25,463 nt of DNA from JAZMZS01 sp045586105 (GCA_045586105.1 JAZMZS010000170.1:1-25463); one strand, 5' to 3'. Shown: positions 16,304 through 24,180, numbered from the stretch's first letter. The notes: generated by a model from the sequence alone, not told the origin. Made by a program: numbers and translations.

Positions 16304-17995
16304 ATGCTTAAGAAAAAGAAATACGAAGACATGCGTTCCTGCTGGGAATTCGGCGAAGCTGAAGAGTGCCGCCGCGGTCTTATGCTCGGCATGGGTTACA
16401 CTGAGGAGGAGATCCACAGACCTCTGATCGGTGTCGTAAACTCCTGGAACGAGTACAACCCCGGTCACGTACACCTTGACAAGCTCGCTCAGAGAGTTAA
16501 GCAGGGTATTCGCGAGGCAGGCGGTCTTCCTCTCGAGGTAATGACCACCGGTATCTGCGACGGAATGGTTCTTAAGGATCCTAAGTACATAGAGGTTCCC
16601 TCAAGAAACTCCATCGCTGACCAGGTCGAGATCACGGTCGAGGGTAACTTCTTCGACGGTATGGTAATGCTCTGTACCTGTGACTCCATCGTTCCCGGTT
16701 ACCTCATGGCTGCAGCAAGACTTGACATTCCTACCATCATCGTTACCGGCGGTTACATGCCTCTCGGTATCAACAGAGGCAAGGAGGTTCTCCACATCCA
16801 CGCGCAGGACAAGGTCGGTACCGCTCAGAAGGGTCTTATGGACATGGACGAGTACAACGATCTTATAGCTCACTCCTGGGGTATCTGCGGCGGATGCACC
16901 TCGATGACCACCGCTAACTCCATGTGCATGATCGCTGAGGCTCTCGGTATGACTCTTCCCAACAACTCCTCTATGGGTGCTACCTCCTCTGCGATCTACA
17001 AGTGCGCGTACGAGGCAGGTCTTCAGATCATGAATCTCGTTGACGAGGGCATCACCGCTCGTATGATCATGAGCAAGGAAGCTATCAAGAACGCTATCAA
17101 GCTTGACATGGCAGTTGCTGCTTCCGCTAACCTCATTCTTCACATTCCCGCTATCGCTCACGAGTGCGGCTACACCGACGTTCCGTGGTGGAAGTACTTC
17201 GACGAGGCATCCGCTGAGATCCCGCTTCTCTCCCACCTCGCTCCTTCGGGCGACGTTTACTCCGTTAAGGACTTCGACATGGCAGGCGGTATGTCGGCTA
17301 TGCTCAAGAACCTTCTTCCCAAGCTCGACGGCGACGTTCTGACCGTTACCGGTAAGACTCTCCGTGAGAACGTTGAGAATGCAAGAGTATGGAACGACGA
17401 CGTTATCCGTTCTCTCGACAATCCCGTAATGACCGAGCCCGGTATCGGAGTTCTCTACGGAACTCTCGCTCCCGAAGGCTCCATCATCAAGATCGCGGCT
17501 GTTCCTCAGAACCTCATGACCGGCTACAAGGGCAAGGCAAGAGTATTCGACTGCCTTGACGACGCTCTCACCGCTCTCCGTTCGGGCAACATCCACGAGG
17601 GTGATGCGTGCGTTATCCGTTACCTCGGCCTCAAGGCTCGCTTCGGTACCACCGCATTCACCTTCCAGGAAGAGCTCAAGGGTCATCCCGGCCTCTTCAA
17701 CTCCTGCGCAGTTATCACTGACGGACGCTTCTCCGGCGGTTCCTCCGGACTTTCCGTTGGTTACGTATCTCCCGAGGCAGCTCTCGGCGGACCTCTCGGT
17801 ATCGTTGAGGAAGGCGATGAGATCGAGATCGACGTTCTCGGCAGAAGGATTGATCTCTGCATCTCCGAGGAGGAGAAGCTCGCTCGTCTCGCTAAGTTCC
17901 ACTTCGAGTTCCCTGCTAACAACTATCCGAGATTCCTCAACCTCTTCGTCAAGAACGTTGGCTCGATGGCAGCAGGCGGTATCTGGGAAGTTTAA
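16304..17995 (+). CDS. IlvD/Edd-family dehydratase, probable sugar-acid dehydratase with altered metal site
   Basis: This 563-residue iron-sulfur enzyme should remove water from a 2,3-dihydroxy acid; in this setting it probably makes a 2-keto-3-deoxy sugar acid for KdgK. The predicted cluster cysteines are Cys85 (GICDGM), Cys126 (CTCDSIVPG) and Cys198 (GGCTSMTTANSM). Ser477 in DGRFSGGSSG matches the proposed catalytic serine. The family motif is normally CDK, with a lysine that becomes carbamylated and binds magnesium; here it is Ser128, read directly as TGT GAC TCC at 16679-16687. Length and all other blocks are normal. GAGGT precedes the ATG by ten bases. No leucine/valine biosynthesis genes are nearby, arguing against IlvD proper. 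Confidence 0.87.
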   Translation: MLKKKKYEDMRSCWEFGEAEECRRGLMLGMGYTEEEIHRPLIGVVNSWNEYNPGHVHLDKLAQRVKQGIREAGGLPLEVMTTGICDGMVLKDPKYIEVPSRNSIADQVEITVEGNFFDGMVMLCTCDSIVPGYLMAAARLDIPTIIVTGGYMPLGINRGKEVLHIHAQDKVGTAQKGLMDMDEYNDLIAHSWGICGGCTSMTTANSMCMIAEALGMTLPNNSSMGATSSAIYKCAYEAGLQIMNLVDEGITARMIMSKEAIKNAIKLDMAVAASANLILHIPAIAHECGYTDVPWWKYFDEASAEIPLLSHLAPSGDVYSVKDFDMAGGMSAMLKNLLPKLDGDVLTVTGKTLRENVENARVWNDDVIRSLDNPVMTEPGIGVLYGTLAPEGSIIKIAAVPQNLMTGYKGKARVFDCLDDALTALRSGNIHEGDACVIRYLGLKARFGTTAFTFQEELKGHPGLFNSCAVITDGRFSGGSSGLSVGYVSPEAALGGPLGIVEEGDEIEIDVLGRRIDLCISEEEKLARLAKFHFEFPANNYPRFLNLFVKNVGSMAAGGIWEV

Positions 17996-18039
17996 TCTCG
18001 GCGCAGATATAGCTTAGAATATTTACTTAAGTTACGGTA

Positions 18040-18069
18040 TCCGCCGGGCAGAATAATCTGTTCGGCGGA
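18040..18069 (+). other. Intergenic hairpin between dehydratase and flavoprotein genes
   Basis: TCCGCCGGGCAGA (18040-18052) pairs with TCTGTTCGGCGGA (18057-18069) around an ATAA loop: 13 bp with two G-T pairs. No T tract follows; the next ribosome binding site begins about 14 bases later. Probable processing or stability element at the border of the two halves of the cluster. Confidence 0.5.
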
Positions 18070-18095
18070 AATCCTCTACATAAGGAACGGACAAA

Positions 18096-19745
18096 ATGAA
18101 TTATTCTACCATAAAAACGGATGCGTTGATCATCGGATCGGGGCTTTCGGGGCTTCTTGCAGCTAAGCAGATATTCGAAAAATCAGACGCAACCATCATG
18201 ATGCTCGGTGACGGTTGGGGAGCTTCCCCGTTCGTTCACGGCTTTAATATGCCGCTCCATCCCGACGACTCGGTCGAGATATTTAAGGAGGATACGCTCC
18301 GCTCGGGAAGATACCAGAGCATTCCCGACCTTTGTGATATGCTCTGCGAGGGCTCCGCTACCGTAAAGGATGAGCTTATCGAGCTCGGTATCAGCTTTGA
18401 CCGTGCCGCTGACGGCTCGTACAAGCTTCTTCGTCCTCTCGGCGCCTCTGTCGCAAGAGTGGCAAGTGTCGGTAATCACACGGGCATCGCTATAATGAAA
18501 AAGGTGCGCTCCATACTTGAGGCAAGCGACAGATTCACTCTCAAAAGACAGAGAGCGCTCAGGCTGTTTGTCGACGGAGGCAGAGTCTACGGTGCACTCA
18601 CCTACGACAAGGAAAAAGGCACGTTTCAGCTTATCGAATCGAAGGTCACCGTCATATGCACGGGCGGCTTTTGTAATATTTACCCCTTCTCTACAAACAA
18701 GAGCGATATCGGCGGCGACGGCGTAGCAATGTCTTACTACGCGGGTGCTTCTCTTACCGACCTCGAGTTTGTACAGTTCGAGCCCTCTGCTGCCGTAGCA
18801 CCCAAAAAGCTCCGCGGACAGAGTGTGATAACCACTATGTACTACGAGGGTGCTGTATGCAAGAACGCTCTCGGCGAGAGATTCATGCTCAAGTACTCCG
18901 ACCGCGGTGAGTGCGTAGATAAGGACGTTCAGTCAAAGCACATATACCGCGAGATCCAGGAAGGCAGAGCTACAGAAAACGGCGGTGTCTTCTTCGATGC
19001 AACAGGCGTCGGCAGAGAGAAGCTGAACGAGATGTATTCATCCTACGTGAAGAGATACAAGAACGTAGGAATAGACATCGCGACCACTCCCTTTGAGATC
19101 GCACCCGCACCGCATACGTCTCTCGGAGGCGTAGTGATCGACCGTGATTGCAATACCGAGATCAAGGGACTGTTTGCATGCGGTGAGATAATTGGAGGAC
19201 TGCACGGTGCTAACCGCGCAGGAGGAAACGCAGGACTCGAGACCCTTGTCTTCGGAACTGTTGCCGGTAAGAGTGCGGCTGAGTTCTTCGGTAAGGATGC
19301 TCACGCAGACTACGTCCCCTCAAAGCTCCATTGCGACAATTTTGTAAACGCCGTGATCGGCAGAGTAACCGAAAATACACTTGATACCGCAAAGATTGAC
19401 GAGCTGCGTTCTAAGCTCGAGTCAATACTCGAGACAAAGCTGAGCGTACTCAGATGCGGCGACGGAGTTTCAGCTGCAAGAGACGAGCTCTCATGCATGC
19501 TCGATGTGATCGCATCCTTTGATACCGATATGGCAAGGGCTGAGGATATTTACTCGCTGATCAGGCTCGAAAATGACGTCACGACCGCTTACCTTCTCGC
19601 TCTGTCCTGCATTGAGCGCGACATGAGCATCGGTTGCCACGTAAGGACCGACTGCCCCGAGGCAGATGAGAATTCGGATAAGTACAGAGTAAACGTCAGA
19701 TACGGCAAGAGCGGCGCCACCGTAAAGAAAGTTCCGCTCCACTAA
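18096..19745 (+). CDS. FAD-dependent oxidoreductase of the fumarate reductase/L-aspartate oxidase family
   Basis: This 549-residue flavoprotein has the N-terminal FAD motif ALIIGSGLSGLLAAKQ. His340 in APAPHTSLGGVVID and Arg374 in HGANRAGGNAGLE match the catalytic His/Arg pair of NadB and FrdA. The conserved QFHPT segment reads QFEPS, with Glu229 in place of a substrate-binding histidine, so the substrate is probably not a plain C4 dicarboxylate. It has no signal peptide and no cytochrome partner in the cluster, so it is cytoplasmic with an unknown electron acceptor. AAGGAA precedes the ATG; fdrA follows 24 bases after the stop. A role oxidising a hydroxy or keto acid before the FdrA step is inference. 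Confidence 0.85.
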   Translation: MNYSTIKTDALIIGSGLSGLLAAKQIFEKSDATIMMLGDGWGASPFVHGFNMPLHPDDSVEIFKEDTLRSGRYQSIPDLCDMLCEGSATVKDELIELGISFDRAADGSYKLLRPLGASVARVASVGNHTGIAIMKKVRSILEASDRFTLKRQRALRLFVDGGRVYGALTYDKEKGTFQLIESKVTVICTGGFCNIYPFSTNKSDIGGDGVAMSYYAGASLTDLEFVQFEPSAAVAPKKLRGQSVITTMYYEGAVCKNALGERFMLKYSDRGECVDKDVQSKHIYREIQEGRATENGGVFFDATGVGREKLNEMYSSYVKRYKNVGIDIATTPFEIAPAPHTSLGGVVIDRDCNTEIKGLFACGEIIGGLHGANRAGGNAGLETLVFGTVAGKSAAEFFGKDAHADYVPSKLHCDNFVNAVIGRVTENTLDTAKIDELRSKLESILETKLSVLRCGDGVSAARDELSCMLDVIASFDTDMARAEDIYSLIRLENDVTTAYLLALSCIERDMSIGCHVRTDCPEADENSDKYRVNVRYGKSGATVKKVPLH

Positions 19746-19769
19746 AAAATTTAAAAGAAAGGTACCACA

Positions 19770-21311
19770 ATGAAAAAAGTTGTAGTTAAGAAAAACCGCT
19801 ACGTTGACTCCGTGTCTCTCATGGCGGTAGGCGACAAGGTAACTCAGCTTGACGGTATAGAAAACGCAGAAGCTGCTATGGCTACTGCCGCTAACCTTGA
19901 GGTGCTCGTTGATGAGCTTCATTACGATATCCCCGAGGGAACTACCGCAAATGACCTTGTTCTCGCATGTACGGCTGATACCGAGGAGCACCTCGAGGCA
20001 GCTATGCAGATGATAATTGATATCATCGACCACAAGAACACCTCCGGCGACGAGCAGACCTACAAGTCTCTGCTCGAGATCGACCTCAAGGAGGATCCGT
20101 ATGATCTTGTACAGATCTCTCTCGCAGGTGAGTACGCTGCAGCAGAGGCTAAAAAGGCTCTCTCGCTCGGCATGGATGTATTTATATTCTCCGACAACGT
20201 AACACTCGAGGAGGAGCTCGAGATCAAGCAGTACGGAACCGAGAGAGGCAAGCTCGTAATGGGTCCCGACTGCGGCGTTGGTCTTATCAAGGGTGTTGCC
20301 CTCGGTGCTGGCTCTATCGTTCGTCCCGGTCCTATAGGTATCGTCGGAGCTTCTGGCTCAGGCTGCCAGGAGGTAGGTAACATCATCGAGCGCTGCGGTC
20401 TCGGTATCTCTCAGATCATCGGTACGGGCGGACATGACCTTCTTCCCCAGATCGGCGGAATCACGATGCTCGCAGGCATGAAGAAGCTTGAGAATGACCC
20501 TGATACTGCAGTTATCGTGCTCGTATCCAAGCTCGCTAACCTCGACGTTATGGCAAAGGTACTCGGCGAGGCTGACAAGTCAAAGAAGCCCGTAGTTGCT
20601 ATATTCCTCGGCTCCGACGAAAAGCTCTTTGAGGGTCACAAGGTACACGGCACCTTCTCTCTCGAGGAGGCGGCTCTTAAGGCAGTTGAGCTTTACACGG
20701 GCGAGGCTCCTAAGTTCGGTTACTCCGACGATGAGATCGCCGATATCGTAAAGACCAGCATCGCACGTCTTACCCCCGAGCAGAAGTACGTAAGAGGTCT
20801 GTTCAGCGGCGGTACTTTCACTGAGGAAGGTATGATCTACTATACTCAGCACAACAAGGGCGTTACCCTCAACTCCAACCTTAACACTAAGTATTCCACT
20901 CAGCTTGAGGATCACGATATCTCCGTAGGTCACTGCATACTCGACCTCGGCGCCGAGGACTTCACAGCAGAAGCTCCCCACCCCGTATTCGATCCCGCTC
21001 TCAAGCTCAAGAGATTCAACCGCGAGATCGCAGATCCCGCAGTTGCAGTAGTAACCATGGACTTTATCATGGGTCCCGGCGTTGCCGCTGATCCCGTAGG
21101 TCCTTTTGCTAAGGCATGCAAGGAGGTCTACGACGCTCGTAACGGTGCAATAATCTTCGTATCCAACGTCTGCGGATCTCTTGAGGATCCTCAGGACACG
21201 CTCGCAGCCGAGAAGCTTCTCGCTGAGGCAGGCGTTATCGTAACTCACTCCAACTACGAAAGCACAAAGATCGCAAGTGCGCTTCTCGCCGCACTCGAGG
21301 AAAGGGGCTGA
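19770..21311 (+). CDS. fdrA: FdrA family protein (acyl-CoA synthetase-like; AllF-type subunit)
   Basis: FdrA proteins share the CoA-binding and ligase folds of succinyl-CoA synthetase; the enterobacterial one is the AllF subunit of oxamate carbamoyltransferase in allantoin breakdown. This 513-residue copy has the N-terminal VKKNRYVDSVSLM, SLAGEYAAAEAKKAL, GPDCG (165-169), the glycine loop GASGSGCQEV (193-202) and IGTGGHDLLPQIGG. The last has His222 where E. coli FdrA has GGRDL. It ends at KIASALLAALEERG and lacks the roughly 60-residue C-terminal extension of E. coli FdrA; a matching segment begins the next protein. The DUF1116 ATG lies four bases after the stop, so the two are tightly coupled. 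No allantoin genes are present, so oxalurate is unlikely to be the substrate. Confidence 0.9.
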   Translation: MKKVVVKKNRYVDSVSLMAVGDKVTQLDGIENAEAAMATAANLEVLVDELHYDIPEGTTANDLVLACTADTEEHLEAAMQMIIDIIDHKNTSGDEQTYKSLLEIDLKEDPYDLVQISLAGEYAAAEAKKALSLGMDVFIFSDNVTLEEELEIKQYGTERGKLVMGPDCGVGLIKGVALGAGSIVRPGPIGIVGASGSGCQEVGNIIERCGLGISQIIGTGGHDLLPQIGGITMLAGMKKLENDPDTAVIVLVSKLANLDVMAKVLGEADKSKKPVVAIFLGSDEKLFEGHKVHGTFSLEEAALKAVELYTGEAPKFGYSDDEIADIVKTSIARLTPEQKYVRGLFSGGTFTEEGMIYYTQHNKGVTLNSNLNTKYSTQLEDHDISVGHCILDLGAEDFTAEAPHPVFDPALKLKRFNREIADPAVAVVTMDFIMGPGVAADPVGPFAKACKEVYDARNGAIIFVSNVCGSLEDPQDTLAAEKLLAEAGVIVTHSNYESTKIASALLAALEERG

Positions 21312-21315
21312 TATC

Positions 21316-22743
21316 ATGGCTGAAAAGAAAGAATACAAGAGCGACCTTAAGGTCATTAACGTTGGTCTTCAGCTTTTCCATGACGCACTCGTTGCTCAGG
21401 ACGTAAAGACCACTCAGCTTCAGTGGACTCCTCCCATAAAGCAGGAGGCAGCTGTTATCGACGCTCTCAACGCCGTATCCCGTGCAGATATCAAGGAGAA
21501 GATCGAGGCTGCAAACGAGGTTGCTGTTTCCAACATCCTCAACGCACAGCCCTATCTCGTTGATATTCTTCCCGCAGGCGACGTTATCGAGGGTCTTGAC
21601 GACTACACCATAATCCACTCCGGTCCTCCCATTGAATACGAGGACATGGTAATGCTCCATCAGAGAGGTCTCGTTTCTGCCTGCCGTTTCGAGGGTTGGG
21701 CTGACAATGACGAGGATGCCGTTAAGCTCATCAAGAGCGGCAAGATCAAGATTATATCCGCGCTCGACACCAACACCGTCGGTTCGGGTACCGGTATCAT
21801 CACCAAGAGCGTCGCTATGTTCATCATTGAGGACAGAAATACCGGTATCATCTCGGCTGACTTCCCTGCTGAAGGACCTAACCAGGGCGGCTTCTGCGGT
21901 TGGGGTCTCTACTCAGAGGAGATAGCAAACTACCTCAGAAGAATGAAGGACGAGTTCTTCCCTGTTATCCGAGCAGTACTCAAGAAGATGGGCGGTATCG
22001 CAGTTAAGCCTATTCTCGCTGAGTGTATGCAGATGGGCGACGAGAACCACACAAGACAGACTGCCGCTGACCTTCTCTTCGACAAGAAGATCCTCCCTGA
22101 GCTGTTCAAGCTCGAGGGCTTTGACCGTCAGCAGATACTCGACACTCTCGACTATATCGTAGAGACTCCCCGTTTCTTCCACTGCATCGGTCAGGGTGCC
22201 GCTCGTGCGGCAGTGCTCGGTGCTGTTGGAACCGAGTACTCCACGATGGTTACCGCTATCTGCGGAAACGGCGTTGAGTTCGGTATCAAGGTCGCAGGCA
22301 TGGGCGACGAGTGGTTCACCGCTCCTGCTCCTATGATGAAGGGACGTTACACCTCCTCCAAGTACACCGAGAAGGATCAGCTCCCCTGGATCGGCGACTC
22401 CTGTGTCGTTGAGTGCTTCGGAATGGGCGGTATCGCTGCAGGTGCTTCTCCTATCGTATGCTCGCTTCGCGGACTTAAGATGAAGGAAGCTATCGCTATC
22501 ACCAGAGAGATGGAGGAGATCACCATCACTCACAACCCTGCGTTCCCGATCCCCAACCTCGACTTTGACTTCCTTCCCTGCGGAATCGATATCCGTAAGG
22601 TAGTTGAAACCGGAATATGCCCCGAGATCCACGGTGGTATGTTCAACTATCAGGGCGGTCTTATCGGTGCAGGTAGTGCGCGCGTTCCTATGCTTTGCTT
22701 CCAGAAGGCAATGAAGGCGTTCGCTGCTAAGTACGGCAAATAA
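21316..22743 (+). CDS. DUF1116 protein (YlbE/AllG-type subunit) with FdrA-like N-terminal extension
   Basis: This 475-residue protein pairs with FdrA; the E. coli counterpart YlbE is the AllG subunit of oxamate carbamoyltransferase. DUF1116 landmarks are HSGPPIEYEDM, FEGWADNDEDAVKLI, CMQMGDENHTRQTAA, GNGVEFGIKVAGMGDEWFTA, CGIDIRKVVETGICP and IGAGSARVPMLCF. Residues about 10-45 (LKVINVGLQLFHDAL ... TTQLQWTPP) resemble the C-terminal end of E. coli FdrA rather than the start of YlbE, so the domain border has moved between the partners. I chose the ATG at 21316, with AAGGGG inside the 3' end of fdrA; an upstream ATG at 21277 overlaps fdrA by 35 bases and is less likely. No DUF2877 (AllH) gene follows. 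Confidence 0.9.
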   Translation: MAEKKEYKSDLKVINVGLQLFHDALVAQDVKTTQLQWTPPIKQEAAVIDALNAVSRADIKEKIEAANEVAVSNILNAQPYLVDILPAGDVIEGLDDYTIIHSGPPIEYEDMVMLHQRGLVSACRFEGWADNDEDAVKLIKSGKIKIISALDTNTVGSGTGIITKSVAMFIIEDRNTGIISADFPAEGPNQGGFCGWGLYSEEIANYLRRMKDEFFPVIRAVLKKMGGIAVKPILAECMQMGDENHTRQTAADLLFDKKILPELFKLEGFDRQQILDTLDYIVETPRFFHCIGQGAARAAVLGAVGTEYSTMVTAICGNGVEFGIKVAGMGDEWFTAPAPMMKGRYTSSKYTEKDQLPWIGDSCVVECFGMGGIAAGASPIVCSLRGLKMKEAIAITREMEEITITHNPAFPIPNLDFDFLPCGIDIRKVVETGICPEIHGGMFNYQGGLIGAGSARVPMLCFQKAMKAFAAKYGK

Positions 22744-22752
22744 GACGTGACG

Positions 22753-22794
22753 TTATCCCGAGTGCGAGTGCATAAGCTTTTGCACTCGGGATAA
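22753..22794 (+). other. Intergenic hairpin before the acetate-kinase-like gene
   Basis: TTATCCCGAGTGC (22753-22765) pairs perfectly with GCACTCGGGATAA (22782-22794) with a 16-base loop. GAGTGC is repeated directly after the left arm, so a shorter-loop alternative also forms. TTTATTATT follows, so partial termination or attenuation before the kinase is possible. Confidence 0.55.
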
Positions 22795-22825
22795 TTTATT
22801 ATTACTAATAAAAAAGGATAATAAA

Positions 22826-24010
22826 ATGAGCAAAGTAAATAATGTAATAGTTCTCAACCTCGGCTCTACGAGCTTCAAGTTCAAGCTTTTTGACTTTGCA
22901 GACGGAGAAAAGGTACTCGCTACGGGTGAGGTAGAATCGATTGGCTCTCCCGAGGGTGCGTGGAGCATCACTATCGGTGACAAGACCGAAGCAGGACGCG
23001 ACTCGTTCCCTCTTCACGGAGATGCGTTCGCTCTTTGCCTCGGTAAGCTTACCGAATACGGCGCACTCAAGACGATGGATTCTCTCGATGCTGTCGGATA
23101 CAAAGCGGTCCACTGCGGTGCGCTCAAGGGCGCTCAGCTCGTTGACGATAAGCTGATAGAGCTTCAGGAGCATTTCTGTTCCTTCGCTCCTGCCCACAAT
23201 CCAATCTATATCGCTATGATGAAGCAGGTAAAGGAGAGATACCCCTCCCTTCCCCAGGTCGCGTACTTTGAGACTTCTTTCCATGCAACTATCCCCGATG
23301 AAAGAGTAACCTATGGTGTTCCCTATGAATGGAAGGAGAAGTACGGCATACGCCGTTACGGCTTCCACGGCTCTTCTCATAGCTACATCGGCTACAAGAT
23401 GGCAGAGCTCGAGCCCGAGTGCACCAAGGTAGTATCGGTCCATCTCGGCGGTTCTTCCTCCATCTGTGCTATAAAGGACGGCGAGAGCGTTGCTTCCTCT
23501 ATGGGCGCTACTCCTCAGTCGGGAATCTTCCATAATAACCGCGTCGGTGACTTCGACGTTTTCTGCATCCCCGAGCTTGTAAATCAATACGGCTCGCTTG
23601 ATGCGGTAATGAAGGAGCTCTCAAAGAACGGAGGCTTCCTCGGAGTCAGCGGAGTATCAAATGATCTGCGTGACGTTATAGCGGCTGCTGACGAAGGAAA
23701 CGAGCGCGCGAAGCTTGCTATCGACACCTTCGTTGACGGTATCGTAGGATACGTCGGAATGTTCACTGCATTCATGGGCGGACTTGACGCTATCACCTTC
23801 ACCGGAGGCATCGGTCAGTACAGCCACAGAATTCGCTCGGCTGTTCTCGCCAAGCTCGCATTCATGGGTATCACCGTGGATGAGGAGAAGCGTGAAAGCT
23901 CCAAGGACGGCATGATCTCTACTACTGATTCTAAGGTAAAGGTCTACGTTCTCAAGACCAACGAGGAGCTTATGGTCGCAAGAAAGGCTATTGAGTTTCT
24001 TTCAAAATAA
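22826..24010 (+). CDS. Acetate-kinase-family (ASKHA) acyl kinase with divergent active site
   Basis: Acetate kinases transfer phosphate between acyl phosphates and ADP, giving ATP. This 394-residue protein has the family length and order: NLGSTSFKFKLF, YFETSFHATIP, YGFHGSSHSYI, HLGGSSSICA, SMGATPQSG, FTGGIGQYS and TNEEL. Compared with Methanosarcina acetate kinase, Asn7, His180, Arg241 and Glu384 are kept (here Asn11, His181, Arg239, Glu380). Arg91 is Lys93, Asp148 is Glu149, the HLGNGAS asparagine is Gly209, and GIGEN reads GIGQY. The ATP site looks usable but the acyl site is changed. It stands where allantoin clusters carry carbamate kinase. It is the last gene of the cluster, ending at the 24047-24078 terminator. 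Substrate unknown; an acyl phosphate from the FdrA/DUF1116 proteins is my inference. Confidence 0.85.
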   Translation: MSKVNNVIVLNLGSTSFKFKLFDFADGEKVLATGEVESIGSPEGAWSITIGDKTEAGRDSFPLHGDAFALCLGKLTEYGALKTMDSLDAVGYKAVHCGALKGAQLVDDKLIELQEHFCSFAPAHNPIYIAMMKQVKERYPSLPQVAYFETSFHATIPDERVTYGVPYEWKEKYGIRRYGFHGSSHSYIGYKMAELEPECTKVVSVHLGGSSSICAIKDGESVASSMGATPQSGIFHNNRVGDFDVFCIPELVNQYGSLDAVMKELSKNGGFLGVSGVSNDLRDVIAAADEGNERAKLAIDTFVDGIVGYVGMFTAFMGGLDAITFTGGIGQYSHRIRSAVLAKLAFMGITVDEEKRESSKDGMISTTDSKVKVYVLKTNEELMVARKAIEFLSK

Positions 24011-24046
24011 AAAGCTTTTGATCATTCTCTTTTTCAACCTATATAC

Positions 24047-24078
24047 AAAAAACCGATGGCAGCCGCCATCGGTTTTTT
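24047..24078. terminator. Bidirectional terminator between convergent units
   Basis: CCGATGGC (24053-24060) pairs with GCCATCGG (24065-24072) around AGCC, flanked by six As on the left and six Ts on the right. It works for the kinase end on plus and the surface-protein end on minus. Confidence 0.93.
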
Positions 24079-24093
24079 ATGTATCAGCTTAGA

Positions 24094-24180
24094 TTACTGA
24101 GCCTTTTTCTTTTTGATAATTACTACTGCTACAACAGCAACAACTGCAGCTGCAGCAACACCGACGATGATCCAGGTAAC
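24094..24180 (-). repeat. C-terminal anchor cassette, copy 2
   Basis: Encodes a transmembrane anchor and KKKKAQ tail almost identical to those encoded at 6746-6832 (plus) and 25382-25463 (minus). The copy at 25382 is also similar in DNA sequence, including CAGCTTA near the stop. Confidence 0.7.

Noticed and set aside
16601..17902. Leftward frame of 433 codons opposite the dehydratase
   Set aside because: Shadow of the IlvD/Edd gene; no start signals or domains.
16304..17995. Assignment as biosynthetic IlvD (dihydroxy-acid dehydratase)
   Set aside because: No branched-chain amino acid genes are nearby, neighbours are KDG kinase and aldolase, and the metal-site lysine is absent.
22753..22794. 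Full operon terminator before the acetate-kinase-like gene
   Set aside because: The stem is strong but the T tract is broken, no new promoter is seen, and the kinase fits the functional set, so partial attenuation is more likely than an operon end.
19770..24010. Allantoin or oxalurate breakdown operon
   Set aside because: FdrA and DUF1116 fit, but allantoinase, AllC, AllD, AllH and carbamate kinase are all missing and the kinase is of the acetate-kinase fold.
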